Of a DNA stretch of 16,373 nucleotides, positions 13,263 through 16,373 are shown in pieces; within the stretch, counting starts at the first letter, position 1, and every line of letters starts with the position of its first letter. The position numbers were made by a program, and so were the translations under genes. The DNA comes from Pseudomonadota bacterium (GTDB taxonomy: Bacteria > Pseudomonadota > Alphaproteobacteria > Caulobacterales > Caulobacteraceae). The notes under the pieces are model-generated. The model worked only from the letters and a program-made list of their open reading frames with translations, made no database searches and was not told the DNA's origin. Location: positions 1 to 16,373 of the forward strand of contig JAEYUE010000064.1 of NCBI GenBank assembly GCA_023433655.1. The letters run 5' to 3'.

Positions 13263-16070
13263 TCAGGGGACGGGGTTGCCGTCGACGTCGACCACCGTCA
13301 CCTCGCCGATGCCCAGCGCCCGGATCTTCTCCTCGATCGAGGCCCGGTCGCCCACCACCACCCAGGTGGTCGGGCCCGAACCCACGACCTGCCGCGCCGC
13401 CTCGGTCGCCCGCTGAGCGTCCATGGCCGCCACCCGCTGGGCGTAGGTTTCGTAGTAGTCCTGGGGCACGCCCCAGACGACCATGTTGGCCAGTTCGCCG
13501 ACGATGGCGCCGTTGGTCTCCCAGTTGCCGGCCATGCCCTGCACCATGTTGGCGCGGGCCGCCGCGATCTCGCCTTCGGTCAGCGGGCGCGAGCCCACCA
13601 CCTCGGTCAGCTCGCGGCGCAGCTCGGCCAGGCTTTCCGCCGTCTTGTCCGACTGCACCCCGGCGCTGACCATGTAGATGCGCTCGCCGCGCCCGAAGGG
13701 CACGCCCCCGCCCGCGCCGTAGGACCAGCCCTTGTCCTCGCGCAGGTTCATGTTGATGCGGCTGGTGAAGGCGCCGCCGAGGGCCGTGTTCATGGTCTCG
13801 ATGGCGGGCTCGGTGGCTGGATCGAAAGCGTCGACCACGCGGCCGGCCAGGATGGTCGATTGCGGCCCGGCCCGGTCGACGATCAGGATACGCGGCGCCC
13901 CGGCCTCCGGCGCATCGGCCGGTCCCGGCTTGGCCGGCATCGGTTCGGCCGGCGCCCGCCATTGGGCGAAGGCGCGCTCCAGCTTCGGCGTCAGTTCAGC
14001 CAGACCGACATCCCCCACCACCACCAGGGTGGCGTTGTCGGGCCGGAACCAGGTCTCGTGCCAGGCCTCGGCGTCGGCCGGGGTGATCGCGCCCACCGTC
14101 GCCTCGGTCCCGGCGCTTGGCCGCCCGTAGGGGCTTTCGGGGCCATAGAGCTCGCGGCTCAGCACCGTCCGCGCGATGGCCCCCGGATTGCGCCGCGCCT
14201 GCTGGATGCCGGCGATCTGCTGGGCCTGCACGCGCCGGAAGTCGGCCTCGCGGAACGCCGGATTGAGGATCACGTCGGCGTAGAGATCGAGCGACGGATC
14301 GAGCCGGGCGGTCAGGGCCGTCATCGACACATTGGTCGAATTCGTCCCCGAACCCGCGCCAAGGGTGGCGCCCAGCAGCTGCAGGCGGTCGCTGATCTCG
14401 AGCGCGTCCAGCCGGTCCGTGCCGTTGGTCATCACCTGCGGCGCGAGCTGGCCGAGACCCAGCTTCTCGTCCGGGTCGACCACTGCGCCGGCGTCGAGGA
14501 TCAGGTTCATGTTGACCGTCGGCACGCTGTCGCGGCGCACCAGCATGACCTTCAGCCCGTTGGACAGCTGGCCGGTCTCGACATTCGGGAACACGGCCTG
14601 CGGCGCCGGCCCCGCCGGCGGCAGGCCCGCGCCGCGGTCGACGCCGGTGGCGGACACAGAATAGTCGGGGAAGGGCAGCACCTCGAGGCTGTAGCTGCCG
14701 TCGGTCAGCCAGCGCCGTCCGGCGTCGGTCAGGTCCCGCGGGGTGGCTGCCACCACGCGCTGATAGCTTTCGCGCCACGCGCCCGGATCGCCCAGGAACA
14801 CCTCGGACGCGGCCAGCCGGTCGGACTTGCCGCCGAAGCCGCCGATCCGCTCCAGCCCGCGGATGTAGCCCGCGGCCGTCTGGGTACGTACCCGCTCCAG
14901 TTCTTCGGCGGTGGGCCCGTCGCGCAGCAGGCGGGCCATTTCCTCGTCGACGATGGCCTCGATCCGGGTCAGGTCGCCGCCGGCCTTGGCCGTGGCGACG
15001 ACGAAGAACTGCCCGGCGATCTCGCGGCCGCCGGCGCTGGCCTGGACCGAGGTGGCCAGCTGGTCGTCAATGACGAGCCGCTTGTACAGGCGGGACGAGC
15101 GGCCCGACGACAGCACGTCCGCCAGCATGCCCAGATAGTCGGTGTCGGCCTCGCCCGTGGGCGTCATGTTCCACACCTTGTACAGGCGCGGCTGGCCGAC
15201 GCGGTCGTACATCACCTCGCGCTGCTCGCCGACCATGCGATGCACCATGCGCTGCGGCTGGGTCACCGGCGGGCCCGAGGGGATGTCGCCGAAGTAGCGC
15301 TGCACCTTCTCGCGGGCCACTTCCGGGGTGATGTCGCCGGCCAGCACGATCACCGCGTTGGCGGCGCCGTAATAGTCGCGGAACCACTGCTGCACCGTCG
15401 CCAGGTCGGCGGCGTTGAGGTCGTCCATCGAGCCGATGACGGTGTGGCCGTACGGATGCTCGTCCGGCCAGGTCGCGGCCGTGATGGCGTTGAAGACGCG
15501 GCCGTAGGGCTGGTTCTCGCCCTGGCGCTTCTCGTTCTGGACGACCCCGCGCTGCTCATCCAGACGGGCCTGGTCGATGGCCCCCAGCAGGTGGCCCATG
15601 CGGTCGCTTTCCAGCCACAGGATGGAATCCAGCGCCGTCGTCGGCACGTTCTGGAAATAGTTGGTGCGGTCGGTGTTGGTGGTGCCGTTCTGGTCCGTGG
15701 CGCCCAGCAGTTCGGTGCCCTTGAAGAAGTCGGTGTTGTAGTTCTCCGACCCGTTGAACATCAGGTGCTCGAACAGGTGGGCGAAGCCCGAGCGGCCCTC
15801 CGGCTCGTTCTTGGAGCCGACGTGGTACCAGATGTTGACGGCGACGATCGGCGCCTTGTGGTCCTCGTGGACGATGACCGTCAGGCCGTTGTCGAGGGTG
15901 AATTTCGTGAACGGGATGTCCACGTCCGGCAGGGGCGCCAGCTGCTCGCGCGACTGGGCGGCGGCCACGGCCGGCGCGGCGGCGATATCGACGCTCTGCG
16001 CCTGGGCGGCGCCCGCCAGCAGAACGGCGGAGGCGACGCCTCCGAGCAGGATGAGACGGGTCTTGCGCAT
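13263..16070 (-). CDS. Exported two-domain M16 family zinc metallopeptidase
   Basis: 935 residues from ATG at 16070, with GAGGGGA (16084-16078) seven bases upstream. A longer frame to 16157 lacks a signal at its start and is rejected. Signal peptide: MRKTRLILLGG...LLAGAAQA, cut before QSVD. The first M16 unit (about 55-490) has the inverted zinc motif HLFEH (H98, E101, H102) and the distal ligand E180 in VVQNEKRQ, so it should be active. The second unit (about 490-935) has LGLGQLAPQV where HxxEH would be and so lacks the zinc site. It keeps LREDKGWSYGAG (about 775-786), the Arg/Tyr substrate-clamp segment of M16 partners. Fusion of an active and an inactive half is common in bacterial periplasmic M16 enzymes. 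They degrade peptides of unknown identity. No link with glucan use is visible. Confidence 0.94.
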   Translation of the reverse strand: MRKTRLILLGGVASAVLLAGAAQAQSVDIAAAPAVAAAQSREQLAPLPDVDIPFTKFTLDNGLTVIVHEDHKAPIVAVNIWYHVGSKNEPEGRSGFAHLFEHLMFNGSENYNTDFFKGTELLGATDQNGTTNTDRTNYFQNVPTTALDSILWLESDRMGHLLGAIDQARLDEQRGVVQNEKRQGENQPYGRVFNAITAATWPDEHPYGHTVIGSMDDLNAADLATVQQWFRDYYGAANAVIVLAGDITPEVAREKVQRYFGDIPSGPPVTQPQRMVHRMVGEQREVMYDRVGQPRLYKVWNMTPTGEADTDYLGMLADVLSSGRSSRLYKRLVIDDQLATSVQASAGGREIAGQFFVVATAKAGGDLTRIEAIVDEEMARLLRDGPTAEELERVRTQTAAGYIRGLERIGGFGGKSDRLAASEVFLGDPGAWRESYQRVVAATPRDLTDAGRRWLTDGSYSLEVLPFPDYSVSATGVDRGAGLPPAGPAPQAVFPNVETGQLSNGLKVMLVRRDSVPTVNMNLILDAGAVVDPDEKLGLGQLAPQVMTNGTDRLDALEISDRLQLLGATLGAGSGTNSTNVSMTALTARLDPSLDLYADVILNPAFREADFRRVQAQQIAGIQQARRNPGAIARTVLSRELYGPESPYGRPSAGTEATVGAITPADAEAWHETWFRPDNATLVVVGDVGLAELTPKLERAFAQWRAPAEPMPAKPGPADAPEAGAPRILIVDRAGPQSTILAGRVVDAFDPATEPAIETMNTALGGAFTSRINMNLREDKGWSYGAGGGVPFGRGERIYMVSAGVQSDKTAESLAELRRELTEVVGSRPLTEGEIAAARANMVQGMAGNWETNGAIVGELANMVVWGVPQDYYETYAQRVAAMDAQRATEAARQVVGSGPTTWVVVGDRASIEEKIRALGIGEVTVVDVDGNPVP

Positions 16071-16171
16071 GAAATGGTCCCCTCGACGATCGCGCCTCCG
16101 GACGCGGCGACCGTCAGTGGTAACCAGCGGAGGGGGAGTGGCAAGACGGGGAATCATTGCCGTTCCGTAAT

Positions 16172-16214
16172 GTTCAGCCCGCAGGCGCTCCCGGAAGCGC
16201 GTCGACGGCTGAAC
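16172..16214. repeat. Nested inverted repeat upstream of the M16 gene
   Basis: GTTCAGCC (16172-16179) and GGCTGAAC (16207-16214) are perfect complements. Inside them GCGCT (16185-16189) pairs with AGCGC (16196-16200). The element directly adjoins the terminator at 16216-16244, giving two hairpins in tandem on a minus transcript. It could be a back-up termination or 3'-end stability element, or a protein-binding site upstream of the M16 promoter. Confidence 0.45.
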
Positions 16215-16215
16215 G

Positions 16216-16244
16216 AAAAAGGGCGTCCGTGGAGACGGACGCCC
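16216..16244 (-). terminator. Intrinsic (Rho-independent) terminator on the minus strand
   Basis: GGGCGTCCGT (16221-16230) and ACGGACGCCC (16235-16244) form a perfect 10-base-pair stem with a GGAG loop on the plus strand (CTCC on the minus strand). On the minus strand the stem is followed at once by TTTTT (16220-16216). It lies 27 bases after the stop codon of the gene entering from the right edge and should end that transcript. Confidence 0.88.
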
Positions 16245-16270
16245 ATAAATATTTCGGATTGGGAGACCCG

Positions 16271-16373
16271 TCAGCGCGGGCTGGCGTCCCCGCTGGTGGC
16301 CGCCGACGGGGCGGCCGGCGTCGCCTGCGTGTCCGGTTGGGCCGCGGTGCCGGTGTCGGGCGCCCCGCCGGCC
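16271..16373 (-). CDS. C-terminal end of an unidentified gene (Ala/Pro/Thr-rich tail)
   Basis: The last 33 codons of a minus-strand frame end with TGA at 16273-16271. They encode a low-complexity tail rich in Ala, Pro, Thr and Gly: GGAPDTGTAAQPDTQ, then ATPAAPSAATSGDASPR. The strong intrinsic terminator just downstream supports a real gene ending here. Disordered tails of this kind occur on many exported or envelope proteins, so no function can be named from this piece. The reading frame rests on the terminator position and the absence of stops over a short span. Confidence 0.5.
   Translation of the reverse strand, partial: AGGAPDTGTAAQPDTQATPAAPSAATSGDASPR

Noticed and set aside
16071..16157. 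29-residue N-terminal extension of the M16 peptidase
   Set aside because: It would hide the Sec signal beginning MRKTRL and ignore the GAGGGGA site seven bases before ATG 16070.
1..16373. CRISPR arrays, tRNA/rRNA genes, insertion sequences, phage or plasmid origins
   Set aside because: No regularly spaced repeats, tRNA-like cloverleaf, transposase motif or terminal inverted repeats were seen; gene content and composition are uniform.

Overview
The window is about 70% GC, with strongly GC-biased third codon positions and long spurious ORFs on both strands. Most of it is a compact alpha-glucan (starch/maltodextrin) utilisation locus. A TonB-dependent outer-membrane receptor of the Caulobacter/Xanthomonas type, a LacI-family regulator and an MFS/GPH-type sugar transporter replace an ABC system. 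Together with the promoter style (TTGACAG...GCTGCAAA), this points to an alphaproteobacterium of the Caulobacterales (Caulobacter, Brevundimonas or Phenylobacterium-like). That assignment is inference, because no rRNA or other marker gene is present. The layout resembles the Caulobacter crescentus maltose locus (MalA receptor, MalY inner-membrane carrier, MalI repressor).

Layout. 1-1269 (-): N-terminal 423 residues of a TonB-dependent receptor, cut by the window edge. 1270-1562: divergent control region with promoters, TTTGCA-type repeat boxes and a nested inverted repeat. 1563-3362 (+) and 3365-4990 (+): a two-gene operon of a secreted GH13 alpha-amylase and a cytoplasmic GH13 alpha-glucosidase. 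4993-6003 (-): LacI-family regulator, convergent with the operon with two bases between the stop codons. 6004-6110: second divergent control region with the same repeat boxes. 6111-12152 (+): operon of a secreted GH97 alpha-glucosidase, an MFS sugar transporter and a secreted GH15 glucoamylase. 12185-13204 (+): UDP-glucuronate-4-epimerase-like enzyme. 13263-16070 (-): exported two-domain M16 zinc peptidase, convergent with the epimerase across a hairpin. 16216-16244: strong intrinsic terminator on the minus strand, for a gene whose last 33 codons (16271-16373) enter from the right edge.

How it works together (inference from families). Maltodextrins enter the periplasm through the receptor. 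The exported amylase, GH97 and GH15 enzymes shorten them to maltose and glucose. The MFS carrier brings sugars across the inner membrane, and the cytoplasmic GH13 alpha-glucosidase splits what enters intact. The LacI protein probably controls all three promoters, since each carries closely spaced TTTGCA (TGCAAA) boxes. The regulator appears to lack the canonical hinge-helix AR-x-L motif, and its candidate operators lack a central CpG. The epimerase and M16 peptidase look like unrelated neighbours. I see no mobile element, CRISPR array, tRNA or rRNA.
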